DNA of 64,000 nt from the NCBI GenBank assembly GCA_029747015.1, contig JAKOGI010000001.1, positions 2,586,501 to 2,650,500 on the forward strand, written 5' to 3'. The stretch is from Carnegiea gigantea (lineage: Eukaryota; Streptophyta; Magnoliopsida; Caryophyllales; Cactaceae). Below are positions 14,002 through 27,100 of the stretch, piece after piece; the first letter of the stretch is position 1; every line of letters begins with the position of its first letter. A program made the translations under genes and the position numbers. The notes beneath the pieces are model-generated. The model had not been told where the DNA came from. It saw only the letters and a list, made by a program, of their open reading frames with translations, and ran no database searches.

Positions 14002-16588
14002 CTGGAAAGCATTTGTGGAGTAGCTAAATTGCTTTTGATACATTCATGATGTCCTTCTCCTTTCTTTCATCTTGATCCTTTGAAATAAACTTGTCCAAGA
14101 AATCCAAGCAGAACCTGTTGCAAAACTTTAGGTTTTTGGACACGATTTTTTGAAGATAGCCCCCAACTAGTGGGTCGAACCGAGCATTTCTGGTCGACCC
14201 TTTGAGTCCATGCACCTACTGATAAGTTATTGATTGAAAAGCCTAACTTGAGTACTTTGTTCCCTTACTATAGGCCTTGTACCCTATTTACTTCGTAGTT
14301 TTCAAACAATAGTTACTCTTATCTCAGACCTGATCATATAGGGAGAAAAAAATTCTCCCCTTCAAAGCAATGATGGCGTCCTCTCTGGGTTGGTTATCAT
14401 CATTTCAGGCACTGTGGCTCTTAGAAATCTCTATGTGCTTAACAGAGTAAAATATATAAACATATCTTAGTTCCTTTTGCATCTGCTAAAGGGCTTGCTT
14501 CTTCATGTGGATTACTTTCTGCTTCAGCTTGGTCGTATTTTCACGTGTAGATACTTCGAGCTTTTCTTGTCCTAAAACATTAGTCCACTGCGGATGTTTG
14601 ACATGCTAATCACCTGAACCCGGATCACATCGGACTTGCCTGACCCACTCTGGATATTAGTCACAAAACCCTTGCTCCACTGAGAGGCCCCCACCCCAGT
14701 ATGCCTATGCATAATTCACACAGCAGAAATGTTAATGCAACCAGTGCTTGCAGGAATGGATTGCATTGTCTTATTGTGTGTGGTTTATAAACTTGAAGAT
14801 AATTCTTTTGTCGAATGACATGAGAATTAGCGGCTGCATGCCTCTCTGGTCTCTTCACTTCTATTTATCTTTCCAATAGATAATACAAGTAATAATCGCA
14901 TTTGAAGTCAAGGATTTAAAATGAGGTTTCGGTCGCGGTATGACAGAATTGCTCTAATATGGCAATTGCCTTCCATATTGCGGCTGTTGCGGGATGAAAA
15001 TGTGGTTCCCTCCACTCAAAACCTTTCCAATGCAGCCGTTTCGTCGCGGTTCGGCCACATTTTGAATCCATGTTAGGAGTTTTCTTGTTTCTGTCTGTTG
15101 GCTGATATTTTGTTTGTCGTCATTTGTAGCAGGTGACAATCATGACTTGACACTGGATGCAGAAGAAATTAAAGAGAAAAATGCAGGACAAGGGTACAGA
15201 TTTTGGTGGTTATTCACTGGAAAATGATACCAGGTATGTGTCATGGCACACCTGAAGTTTATGTACAGTCAGAGCCTCGTTGCGACATGATAAGATTGGT
15301 CTTACTTATTGCTATTAGCACATTCCAAAACATATATTGCTAATTACTTGTCTGCTGCGCCTTTTTTCTCTTTTTTTTTTTTCCTTTTTCTAGGCACCCG
15401 CCCCGGGGGGGGGGGGGTTCTTTGAATTGGCCTGTCTGCTTGTTGGGATAACACCGCCTCTATCTAGATTTCCCTAATCCCTGCTAAGCAGGACCCATTC
15501 TAGGTGTTTTGTTGTCTTCCTAGGGAAGGTCGGAGGGAGTGGAGGGGGTCCGTGGTTGCTACAGAAGTTATTATCTCAATAATATAATATCTTCTCTGAG
15601 ATTGTCCTTCAATTGAGCTCCATTCAGATGCCGTAATAAGCTAATCAAAATGACATGTTCCCACAATGCACTCTGCTTTTGACTTTAGAAACATCCAAAA
15701 CGATCCTCATCAATGAAGTTCCTGCCCCGTTTCAAATTCTGCTTGTGTCATAGCAGCCATCCAATTCTTTTTAAAAAATAAAATTATAGGGGAAAAAAGG
15801 AAGAAAGCTAGTTGCTTTCACACTTTTATCTTCCTCTTGGATTGGAACCACCATAAATTCTCGTACTATCGCCTTAAGTGGTGTTCTTACATCTGTCATT
15901 GTGGTTGACTTGGTGCTGCCGTATCATTTTACATCCCCAGCCGCCCCCCCCCCCCCCAACCTCCCAAAAAAAAATCTTTTGAAAGGAAGGAAAGGGATTG
16001 TTCATAGCAATTATGATATCTCCTTTGTCATGTAGCTCGAAGTCAAAATTATGATGGACCTAGATAATACATCTTCTCTTATTTTCTAAATTTCAGGTTA
16101 TTACATCTGTGCTTGCTAGTGCGTGCTGTATTCTTAGAATATAGAATAGGCTTTTCTTTCTCAGCTATCAATACACAAAAACTGTCTATTAATTTACTAG
16201 GATGCAATAAAGTTTTGACTTTGATTCAAAAAACTACAAATTCTGTATGGATGGAGAGTGCAATCTCAATGACGGATTGTTCTCTCTATAATGTTATGTT
16301 ATTTTTGAGTAATCTCTCATATGCCTTTGGTTCTTTTAGTATGTGGTTTTGGCCTTATGCTCTTGCATCGTCTGTAGTTTCTTTTCCTCATGAGTGGGAT
16401 TTGAATTATGTGAGTTATGTCTTTGGTGCCGTCCCTGACTTGCTAAGTTAATCGGCATTCATACATGTGTGGCCGTTCTACTAATTCAACATGGCTTTGA
16501 TTTCATTTCTCAAGATGAAGCGTGTTTTTTGGATGGAAAGTCTTTCTCTTTTTTCATATATATACTTGGGCTTGGACATGCTGTGCCA

Positions 16589-17761
16589 CTATGAGAAGTT
16601 AATCTCTGCAAGATACTTGTCTGCTAAGAGTTGAATATGAATGCGCAAATGCATAATCGTTAGCATTCTTTGGTTCTGAATGAAATTGTTGCAAGGGCAT
16701 GGAAGTGGGAGCCGTCCTTTTTGACAGCTTAATATTGCTGTGTTTTGCTCAAATTCTTGCTGGTTCCCATTTCTGAGAGAGAATGCGGGTGATAAAACTG
16801 TAGTACACATGAACTGTCACTAGTGCTTGCCTGTACTGGAGTCCTTCCCCTCTTGATGCTTTTACCCCTACAACGTTGGCCAGATTTTTAGAATGGCTAT
16901 TTTTAGGCAATAAATGATTCAAAGCTGTCTGTAATGTGGACCTCAGTGTATGATTCCACTGAAATTGGATGTCGACGAATTGCTTAGCTTCTATTCTTTC
17001 TTCCCCTCGGTTCCTTTTCCACTGCAATCCTGTAAAAACATGCCAGAGAGGGGGGGTCTTTCAAAGTGAGATATTTTCTCCAGTTGGCATTTTAGTTGTA
17101 GAACCATTGACAACGGCATAAATGGCTAAAGCTTGTGTTCCTGTTAGAAGGGATATTATGTTGCTCTCCAGGATCATCAGACTTGCATATTTGCTTAATT
17201 GCCAAGTTGAAGCTCACTTCTGTGCAATCTTGTGGATTAAAAGCAAAATACTCGTGTGAGACCATATAGCACACTTCAAATATGTGGTCTAACAGAAACA
17301 ACCCTTGCACAATTCAGGGAGTAGGTTGTGTACATTTGACCCCCTCTGGGGTCGTTTACCTTATTGGATTGTGGTATTTCATGTGGTAGTGGACAGTGTA
17401 TTGCTTAGTTTTTTGGACTTGTTTTGCAGTGGTGGAGTCATGTCTTTCACGAAATGCAAGGCATGCCGAAAGAAACAGCATCGATTGCAGGAAGAAAATA
17501 CGTAACAAAGATTCGAAAGGGGGCTGAGAATCCAATGCTTGTACATCTGATGTCAGACAGGAAAACACCATAAGCCAAGATGTGAAACATACAGCAGGAT
17601 GATGTTGTTGCCTTTGTATCTAAATCATCATTTCCACTAATGATATAGTGATGCCGTCCTATTTGCATTGTCTTGGAGTCATATAGCCGAAAAACCGTAG
17701 TGCTTGTATTTGTCAGTCCCATTTGTCCTAGAATTTGTGTTTTTGTCTGCACTTCAATCAT
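16589..17761 (-). other. Unassigned minus-strand frames, possible gene relic
   Basis: Several overlapping minus-strand frames of 66-104 codons lie here (17761-17447, 17310-17092, 17027-16749). Some stretches read like ordinary coding sequence when the frame is shifted; for example LLTGTQALAIYAVV appears just after a different open frame in the same region. No family was recognised and no clean exon chain could be built. It could be a decayed gene or transposon, a long non-coding transcript, or chance. Confidence 0.2.
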
Positions 17762-17880
17762 GGTTAATCATTCTTGCCTCTACCAAATAATTTGCTTGAT
17801 TAAACAAACTATACACCAGTTTAATGACTGATTGACCAAAAGTTGTTAATTAGCCCCGTTGATCATGTAATGTTTCTCCC

Positions 17881-17950
17881 AGGCTCCGACCTAGAAACCT
17901 AGGTTCGAATCCTGCCGGGGTTGTTTCCTGGGGAATCAAAAATCAATTCC
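17881..17950 (+). mobile_element. B-box-like segment, possible SINE relic
   Basis: The sequence AGGTTCGAATCCTG at about 17901-17914 matches the tRNA T-arm / pol III B-box consensus. No intact tRNA cloverleaf can be folded around it and no good A box sits at the right distance, so a degraded tRNA-derived SINE is likelier than a tRNA gene. Confidence 0.3.
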
Positions 17951-18978
17951 CCCTGTTGCACCTACGACCGTGGTCCCAAAAGGAAACCCCCCCTCCCACC
18001 CGGGCTTACCCTTATCAAAAAAGAAACTGACCCAAGTAAAGGTGTAATCGAGCCACTGAACTTGACCCGGTCAAGCTTGTACTCAACCTGGCTAGGTATG
18101 TGCTCACGAAGGCTACAAAGGTTAGGTTTGGGCTTGGCTTGGTTTTTTTTTTTCTTTGGGGGGGGGGGGGGGGGCGCTTGTTTTTGCTTAAAAACTTCCA
18201 AATTCAAGCTTACAATTAAAGTGAATTTTAGAGTTTTGCATTAGATGTAAGAAATAATGGTCGGAATAAAATTTAGTTTGTCCTAATGACAATGTCATAC
18301 TTTTCACGCAAGTGCTTAAAGGGAAAAAAAAAAAAAACTAATTGAGCAGAGTTATGTAAAGACGAGGTGAGCCTTGTTAGGCTCGGCCTTGACTCGAGCT
18401 TGGTTGAACTCAAGCCTGAGCAGAGATCAACTTTGACTGACGGTTCGGTTTTGTTACAACCTCAACCCGAATAAAGTTGAATCAACTTATAGATTCAAAA
18501 AATAATTGATAAACCTCGCTCTCTTACTGAAGTGAATCAGCCAATGGCCCAAATCAATTTGGTTTTAGCCTAGGCATTGCTTAAGGCTTGCCGTTTTGAT
18601 TTGAAATTTCCATTTTTCATTTTCATTTAATATTCCTAATAAATCTGTAGAAAAACTTAGAAATCAAAAAACTACATATAAATATAAAGAATTTAGTCGG
18701 AATTTAGGGATTAAGGTTGAAATTGTGCTGATATGGAACTTGCATAAGTTACCGTTAGTAATTTAAATCTCAAGCCATAATGTATAAAATCTAAATCTTT
18801 GATTAATGTTATACAACCCAATTAAACTATGGCATTAGAGATATTTTAGATTGACGTTATATGATCCAAAGTCCAAACTATGCATTAGAGATATTTTGAT
18901 ATTTTTTAAAGAACATATTCAAAAGATTTGAGGGACGGACACTATTGAAATTTATAAGTATGGATAGCTTCTTAAAAC

Positions 18979-19003
18979 TATATATATATATATATATATA
19001 TAT
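18979..19003. repeat. TA dinucleotide microsatellite
   Basis: About 12 perfect TA units in AT-rich intergenic sequence. Confidence 0.9.
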
Positions 19004-19649
19004 TTGAAAATACAATCATATTAATATAAGTACTCATTACCACTCTTTATACGTAATTAAAAAAATATCACCAGTAGCTATCGAACTGTCACATCTTTTA
19101 TAAGTACCTCTACTTATTATCCAACTCTGAACGCAATCTTTACATCGTGTAAAGCTTATGAACACTTATATGTCACTATTTGCATCCTAAGAACACGGGA
19201 AAATACTTTAACTATAAGAGGAATATTCTCATTTGTGGCCACTGTTGGCGCAACTGTGTGTGTCTCTGTGTGTATCCTCGCCCATATGAAAAGGGAATGA
19301 CATGCACATTCCAATCAAATCCCACTTTAAAATTCATAGCATTAAGCCTTCATGTTTTGACTTATAAGTCATGTCTTAAATCGATGGCATCTTTCAATTT
19401 GTCCCGTCCCATCTTGCAACGCCAGACAGGCACACACAATCACCAGCTAACTTCTTTCATGCAAACCTGTGGTTGGCACGGCGTAAATGGAGCAACAATT
19501 TCAAAAGACAACAAGACTATTCGTTCCTAATAATTTGTTTTTTCGTCAGCCTTAATATAAATATCTAAATGTACGTATTTGATGTACTTTCTCTTCCTCA
19601 CTTTCTCTTTCCCGATAAATTTTAAAATATTAACTTCAACTCACTTCAA

Positions 19650-19792
19650 CTCACCTCAATATATTTCAATCCACTTCAACTCACTTCCACTGTTTTAACC
19701 AAGTTTAATTTATCACATAAAAAAATTCAACCTACTTCAACCTACTTCACCCGTTTACCCACCCCAATTTACCTACAAAAAGAACAGGCCCC
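19650..19792. mobile_element. Truncated copy of a MITE family with TTCAACY repeats
   Basis: This stretch is a run of degenerate CACTTCAACTCA / CTACTTCAACC units and ends in AAAAGAACAGGCCCC followed by TAA. The same end and internal repeats occur at 20009-20169 (opposite orientation) and 22101-22425. The left end is not recognisable, so this copy seems truncated. Confidence 0.45.
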
Positions 19793-20008
19793 TAAACCTT
19801 TTAACTAATACAACTAATATCTAAATATCTACACATGACACCACATCGTCGATACAATAAAACATAAATATTATACGATAGTGATAAGGGATGGAGTTAT
19901 GGTGGGGTCACATAGGTCAGGCGACCTACCTCTTTTTTTTAAAAAAAAAATATATGTTACATATTAAAAAAATACAAATTTACTTCACTTAATTTTTGAC
20001 CCCATTAA

Positions 20009-20169
20009 GGGTCTACTGTTCTTTTCATTGAAAAATAGGTGCTAGTAAATAGGTAAAATTGGTTGACATTGGTAGAAATTGATTGAAATTGGTTGAAGTT
20101 GGTATTTTTTTATTCGAGAAGTGCGTTAAAATTGGTAAAATGAGATTTACGAACGAAAAAAACCGGCCC
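20009..20169. mobile_element. Short Harbinger-like MITE with TAA target duplication
   Basis: The element starts GGGTCTACTGTTCTTTTC and ends in the imperfect reverse complement (GAACGAAAAAAACCGGCCC), with TAA directly on both sides (20006-20008 and 20170-20172). Internally it has degenerate AAATTGGTTGA units. The 3-bp TWA duplication and GGGCC-type termini fit PIF/Harbinger (Tourist-like) elements. No coding capacity. Confidence 0.6.
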
Positions 20170-21512
20170 TAAGTGTGTTAGAAAGAATTTAGTCCAGTGG
20201 TTCAAAATGGGTGCGCAAAATCTGAGGGTGGGAATGGTTCTGTGTTGCTAGATCAAAGCTTGCTCTTGGCTTTTTCACTCAAAAGCTTTTTCTTGTTTTT
20301 GTTTAAAGGAAAAAATTTGCCCCAAATTCAAAATTCCAAATCTCATGTGTGTTTGAACCATGAACCTCGACCCGCTTGATTTAATTCCTGGATTCATCAT
20401 TAATATTGGTATGCTAGAAATTAGATGCACATTGATGATGATGAACATGTTACCGCAGAATATTCAGATGCACATTGATGATGATGACGATGACAATTAT
20501 CGTGCAACCCATCATCCAATGCAACTTCACCAAATCTAACCCATTCGATTGTCAAATACTTAACCTGTAAAACAAAGTTGCCGAGTGAACTTAGGAATGA
20601 ATAGATGCACCTCCAATACTTAAGTCAAAAACATGCTCAAGATGATGGTAGAACCACACAAGACAGTTGGCAGGATTACTTTAGTTAGTGGAGGGGCAGT
20701 CGTGTTACGAGACAAGGACCTTATGATAGTACACAGACAAGATGGTGAGGTGTACGGTGCACGGTGTACGGTGTACGTACTCATACAGCACTGTAGTTAG
20801 GGTAGAATTACCATTTACCCATGGGCTTAGGGGATTGGGCCATTTGGGCCAAGTACGAAATGGCACGACCTGAGCATATTTCTTAGTCTCAGGATTGAGT
20901 TGGCAGTCCATAGGTATAGTACTCCCTTTCTTATAAATATATCTAAATCAGTCTAAATTTTTTGATTAGAGTTTTTAGTTACACTTATAAGGGTAATGCT
21001 ATTACATCCAACCATCTTTATACGTAATTAGACAAGATTTATAAGATGTGAATAGATTTAAATTATACTTGTTTCAATTGTAGGATTCACATTTTCATGA
21101 AGTATATATTTTCTTAAAAATAACAGGTGAAACAATAAACTTGACTCAAGGGGAAAAAATATTTAAAACCGATTTAAATATTGGCCTATCATGCACTAAG
21201 TAAATGAAAATATTTTGGATTTATCACCATAACTATATGCAATTTTGTTCAAGTAAAATATTACACGTGCAATTGATCTTTTGGGTTAGTGTAGTGTAAT
21301 GCCTTCTACATTGGCCTACATAGTAAATAAGTTTTACTACTTACCGATCAACTAATTATTTATGTCTATCAACATTCTAGCGAATTCGGACATTTATTTG
21401 TTTTGTAATTTAAAAAACAAATCTAAGTCAAACTAAGTAAAAAACAAAAACCTTAATTCAATAACCCTATATTTGGGGGAAGACGGAGGAAAGACAAAAG
21501 ATTAAAACATAA

Positions 21513-21783
21513 ATTCTTATGTGAGACCGTCTCAGATAAAAGTTATTGTGGATAGACTCTTTCAGGTGTGACTTTTTTGAAATTGCATGGTAACTAATCA
21601 TATGTTTTGAAATAACTTTTGAATTTAGATATGACAAATAATTTATTTACGTGTGGCTATAATAACAGTCGCCTTTAAATGAACTACATATTAGTCACCC
21701 AAATTAATTATTAACAGTCATTATAAAAGTATCTTTTTTTGTTAAGATTTTTATATGAGAAAGTCTCATGCAAAACTTACTAA
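21513..21783. mobile_element. Inverted-repeat element with GTGAGACCGTCTCA-type ends
   Basis: The left end TTCTTATGTGAGACCGTCTC and the reverse complement of the right end (TTTTGCATGAGACTTTCTCA) are similar over about 28 bp, with about 270 bp between outer limits and no coding sequence. Superfamily and target duplication were not settled. A related motif occurs near 54020-54045. Confidence 0.45.
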
Positions 21784-22100
21784 AAGACTAAAGGGTATCA
21801 ATCTACCGGATACTGTGCAATGATAATCCAGGTCTAAGGTGCTTTCAAGATCCATACAGCATCGAAAGAATACCTACACTAGACATATGAGTTTTTATTT
21901 ATGTACTTATTTTTACACCAGTATGGCAGTATGTGACCTATAAATTATTTATCAATATATATTGTTACAAGGATACAATTTCGTAATTTTTGCTAATACA
22001 TATCATTAAAAATTGATAATAAAAAATGTTATATTAAAGATTAGGAAATATCAAAAGATGGCATTTTTTAGGACAGATAGAGTATATATAATAACATACT

Positions 22101-22425
22101 CAGCCTATGCTCTTTTCGTTGATAATCCTCAATTTATCAACGTCAACGAATTTCAACCAACTTTAATTCACTTCATCAATTTCAATTAAAAAAATACCCA
22201 CTTTAACCCACTCCAACCCATTTTCTACTATTTTAACCAACGTCTACTCGTCATATAAAAAAATTTCAACACACCCAACCAACTTTTACCCACTTCAACT
22301 AACTTTAACCTACTTAATTCAACAAAAAAAAATACTCATTTCAACTTACTTTAATCCACATATACTAATTTCAACCAACTTTTTCTATTTACCAATACAT
22401 ATTTCTCAATGAAAAGAACAGGCTG
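22101..22425. mobile_element. MITE with degenerate TTTCAACYCACTT repeats
   Basis: The left end CAGCCTATGCTCTTTTCGTTGA and the inverted right end CAGCCTGTTCTTTTCATTGA are clearly related. The interior consists of degenerate units with the core TTTCAACCAACTTT. It belongs with the copies at 19.65 and 20.0 kb. No convincing target duplication was seen. Confidence 0.5.
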
Positions 22426-23894
22426 TCAGATATGAGGTATCTAGGTATGGAAGTAGCTTATGATTTGTGGCGTAAAAATGGGTTAGGTTGTGTGCCTGAT
22501 TGTTATTGTTGCTTGAATTTCCAGCCGTATGAAGTCACGTGCGGAGCGTGGCAACTAACAAATTCCCTACGATAGTCGGTCTAAATTGAATTGCAAAACT
22601 GAACACCAATGGCTTGAACCGGCTGGTAGAGCGGCCAGTCAAAACTCAAAACTCTGCTCCACAAGGACATCACCTTTTTTTTTTTTTTTTGGGTGAAAAA
22701 TAGACCAAGTTTTTGAAAGTGTGTATTTAAGGGTTGGCTCTAAGTTTTGTTTCTATTCAACTGCTTGGATTTTTTTTTTAATCGCAAAACCATTTGGATC
22801 AATTGATTTTACTTTAGAAAATCTCAATTTAGCTGACATAGGTCCTATTTTTTCAACTGAATAAAATTGAACTTGTTTTGTTGCTAAATTGAACTTTTTT
22901 TAAAATTAAATTGAACTAAACTAAATTAAACTGAACTTATTCTTAAAAAAAGTAAGTTGAATTGAAGAGAACAAGGTTATATCATATGATCAATAACTTT
23001 TTCACGGTCCCTTTTCTTCTTGGTGCACATTTAAATGTTAATAAGACCTTTTCTATTCTTCCTAAATTATATTAATGGTCTAAAATTCGTAAGTTAGCAA
23101 CTATTAAGATCAATTATCAATTATCAATTATCAAATTGGAGAATATTTCATTGATTGCACCACAAATAAAAAAAATAATACAACAAATGAACCCTACATA
23201 CGAAGAGAGCTATAATACTTATCATTTCATAAATGCAAAAAATATAGATAACATGATTGATACATGGCTTAAACTTTGGAAAGGTATGATACCGGATTAA
23301 ATCAATATTATTTTCTTGAAAAAACTAATGTCATTCTGTAGTTTTTGAGTTCTTTGAATATATATTTTGTCTTTTAAAAGGAACTTGTTATTACATGCTC
23401 TTTATAATTACAATTTTTTTTTTTTTTTGGCACTTTGTGTGATAAATATCTAATAGCATGGATTAGATATAATGCAAATCTATTTATTCATTTATTTAAG
23501 ACAAAAGTCCGTACAGTTACAATCTACAAGCTTAAGTTAAATTTGAACTCAACTTCTATAATTACGATGCCTCGAAAAATTTGTATTGTCTTAAAACAAT
23601 TTACGACAATGATGATATGTGCACATAGACTAACTTAAACCTAAATTGACACACATTCATTTTTGTTTTTGGTATTTTAAAATAGCCCCGATCGCACAAT
23701 AAAAGAATAAAATAGTTGGTACCTACAATACTGACGTGCATGTTTGTACCCAACATGACACATATATTTGTTACTTTGGCAGGGAAGGGGGGAGGGGTTA
23801 TATGAATATATACATGTTGGGGTTACTTGAACAAACTCACTAACTCAGTCATCATGATCTTCATCTACCTTTTCTGATCACCTGCAAGTCTGCT

Positions 23895-23990
23895 CTCTTT
23901 CTTCTTCTTCTTCTTCTTCTTCTTGACTTTCTCTCTCTCTCTCTCTCTCTTCCTGAATCATTCAGTCATTCATTCATTCATTCATTCCCC
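23895..23990 (+). promoter_or_regulatory. Pyrimidine-rich TT8 5' leader with three microsatellites
   Basis: In the 220 bp before the TT8 start codon lie consecutive CTT repeats (about 23901-23923), CT repeats (about 23930-23950) and ATTC repeats (about 23967-23987). CT-rich tracts directly upstream of start codons are typical of plant 5' untranslated regions. The assignment as leader is inference; the transcription start is not visible. Confidence 0.5.
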
Positions 23991-24109
23991 TCTTTCATTC
24001 ATATATTCATATAACAGCAAAATAATCAGTTCCCTTTCTTTTTCTTTTACTTGACTGAAGACCACCCTCCCAAAAAAAACAAAAGAAAAAAGAGGAGAAG
24101 AAATTAAGA

Positions 24110-27100
24110 ATGGGAGGCCCAAATGGTAGCAGATTACAGCAGATGTTGCAGGCAGCTGTGCAGGCAGTTCAATGGACTTATAGCCTTTTTTGGCGATTTT
24201 GTCCTCAACAGGGGTAATTTATTTTTTCCTTAATTACTTTTTATTTCTATTTTTTTTTTCAAGGGTTGACTTCAAATTATTCTGCTCATCTTTGTATTCC
24301 TAATTTTTATCTCAATTTTGTATATCTTTTTATGAAAGGATTATTATCAAATAGTTAGACTAATTTTATGTATGGATTTTTTTTTCAAAAATAAAAGACT
24401 GAGTTTCGCTCGAGTTTTTCACCTAGGTAAGTTGCAATTTTTTTCCTTCAAGAGAAATTCGCTTATAATACATCTTAATAAAAATTAGACAGTTAATTTT
24501 ATGTGCGTCAAATTGTATTATCTATCGATAGCATTAAATAACTTTAATTTTTCAGTTTGAAATGAAATTGGTCTACGCATGATATTATCTTGAATCAAGC
24601 CAATGTTTTTGCAATTTGTTTGTATGGATAATAATAGAGTATATAGAGATATAATTGTATCCCTATACCCTCTATATATTAGACAACATCGCATGCATGT
24701 GATATATATCATATCCATCGCTCTCTATATCCAAACCAAGACCAAACTTCAAAATATTTGTCTGATTTATAAAGCAATATTTTAGGTAATTGAGTGGGAA
24801 AACATTTCACACCATATTCTAATTATTAATCATTATGTTAAATATATTTCATCAAGGATGTTAGTATGGGAAGATGGGTACTACAATGGAGCAATAAAGA
24901 CTAGGAAGACAGTGCAACCAATGGAGGTAAGCGCGGAGGAGGCCTCCCTACAAAGAAGCCAGCAACTAAGGGAGCTTTACGACTCGTTGGCGGCCGGAGA
25001 GTCAAGCCAACCACCGGCTCGGAGGCCGTGTGCGGCGTTATCACCGGAGGACTTGACGGAATCTGAGTGGTTCTACCTCATGTGTGTCTCTTTCTCTTTC
25101 CCTCCTGGGGTTGGGTAAGTAACATAATTAATTAATCAATTTTTTTTTTTTTAACTTTAGTTTGCATGCACTAAGGAGCCTAGCTATAACTTAACCCTAT
25201 CGTGTCTATGTGCATGTTTACATCCATCTCTAAACTACACCCTTTCTTTTCTTACCCACCTTTCTCTTTTTTACCACTTCTTCATTGTTGATTGATTTCA
25301 ATGCTTATATGCTCCACTTTATAAAGTTACTCTATGCATTGAAATTATTCTTTTTTACCTTGCTTGCTTGGTTCAATAATGTCCATTGATTCGTAAATAG
25401 GTAGTCCAACTAAGTAGGCTGCAAGAAATTATTAGAAACATTGATTGTACAATTGTACAAGGAATTAATAGTTACCGTATGCTTTAAAAGGAACCAAACT
25501 AATTAAAGAACATAATACTATAGCTAGTAATCCAAACACTCTCAGGAGAAGCTTGTGTTATAGAAAAATTACTATAAACTTTGCAAGTTCTTAAGTACGT
25601 GTAAATAGGTTTCACCATGCCAATGTATAGTAATTTGATGATGAAAGAAACTTAGTATTATATAATCATTACCTTTAATTTTTGCTAGGGATCTTCTTGC
25701 AAAGAAGGTTTTTTTAATATTTTATTACTATTTATATTTTGTTTACCAGCCTTCTATTAGGTGTGCTGTAATTTATTGATAGGAGAGTTCTAACAAGATT
25801 TTTAAAAAGCTATCTCGTATTAAATCCTGTAAAGTGCTTTTTACACATTGTTTTGTACTACATATTCAGAAAAGAATAATATTAAAAGAGGGCTATCTAA
25901 TTGAAGTCTCTTACTAAAAATGCATTCACTCACCACATAGTAAGGTGGTAAAAATGGAGAAGTTGGTAACAACTTTAACATTCATGGTAAGTAAGTAAAT
26001 TCCTTGAAATAAAAGAAAAGCATTAGCATATATATATATATATATATGTGTACATGTAGTGAGGGAGATGAATGATTGCTTTTGTAATTACTCTTAGGTG
26101 AGTGAGGCCCTTGGGAGATCTAGTGAAAATTGAATGCTTGCCCTAATTGTGCACAATGACAACTATTTGAGGCATGCACATTTTTCAACCATACTTCCAT
26201 TCTAAGTCACCATAATATAACATGCCCACCTCTCTCTCTCTCTCTCTTTCCGAATCATGAAGAGAGGGAGTAGTTGCGAGACTGTACTCGACCTGAATGA
26301 CTCATTTGTCAGGTCGAAAAGAATACACCAAATTAAAGAAAAAGGGGTAATAACTACATGACTTATTAAGATGATAGACTGTTAGGAGTTAGAGAAAGAG
26401 AAAATTGTGAGGAATTGAAGGGAGTAGTAGACGATCCTTTTTTTGGGAGAAAGAGTAGTGACTGGTACAGTGTACTGGGAAGACCAAAACCATGAACACT
26501 CTTTAAATACTTTGCCCTTTGAAGCCAGGTGAAATAGATAGGTGACCAAGCCTGCCTTTTTTAAGCTATATCTATTATTACATAACTTAGCTCATCTTCT
26601 TAAGTCCTCTCTTCCCATTCTTTTCAAGTTATAATGGTCCCTTTTCAACATTTCAACAAAAAATAGACCGTATTTAATATCTAGCATTAATTTACATTTT
26701 CGAAGACGCGTATATATAACAACAATAACCAATAAATGTAGTATTAAATGTTTTTGATAAAATCTGGTATTATTTAATTCAAATGGCTAAATTTTATGTA
26801 GGGAAAAAATGGGTAAAATATTTTTATTCAACAGGATTGTGGGTTCAAATTTTCACCTACATTGTTATTTACTAGTGACCTCTGACAAAAAAGGGCGGGG
26901 GGGGGATAACAAGATAGTGAATGAAATGTTAAGTACAATATCTAATTTTTGTGGCTTAATTTTAGCTTGACTTCCACTCTGAAGACTGTACGTACTTCTA
27001 CCTACAAGTTATTCACATACGTCAACAACATGTATAAATAATTTTTTATCATTTACAAATTTACTATTACAAATGATAGTTGATAGTCCTAAAAGTACTG

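Larger units (their letters stand above)
13852..24109. other. Ten-kilobase gene-poor interval upstream of TT8
   Basis: This stretch separates the divergent ALMT and TT8 genes. I find no frame with a family signature or credible splice structure. It holds homopolymer tracts (T at 13979-14001, G at 15405-15417, C at 15944-15957, G at 18158-18174), a TA microsatellite, several MITE-like elements between 19.6 and 22.4 kb, and a group of minus-strand frames at 16.6-17.8 kb that may be a gene relic. From about 18.2 kb to 24 kb it becomes markedly AT-rich. Confidence 0.5.

Noticed and set aside
17901..17914. tRNA gene suggested by the AGGTTCGAATCCT T-arm-like motif
   Set aside because: No acceptor stem, D-arm or anticodon arm can be built upstream at the right spacing; at best a SINE relic.
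18000..18430. A MITE bounded by GGTGTAATCGAGCC and the GACTCGAGCTTGG region
   Set aside because: The inverted similarity of TCGAGC/GCTTGGTTGA motifs is suggestive, but ends and duplication could not be fixed.
20919..22087. A single Stowaway-type element from TACTCCCTTTCTTATA to GGACAGATAGAGTA
   Set aside because: The two ends look like Stowaway termini, but they match each other poorly and lie 1.17 kb apart with other elements between; they may belong to different insertions.
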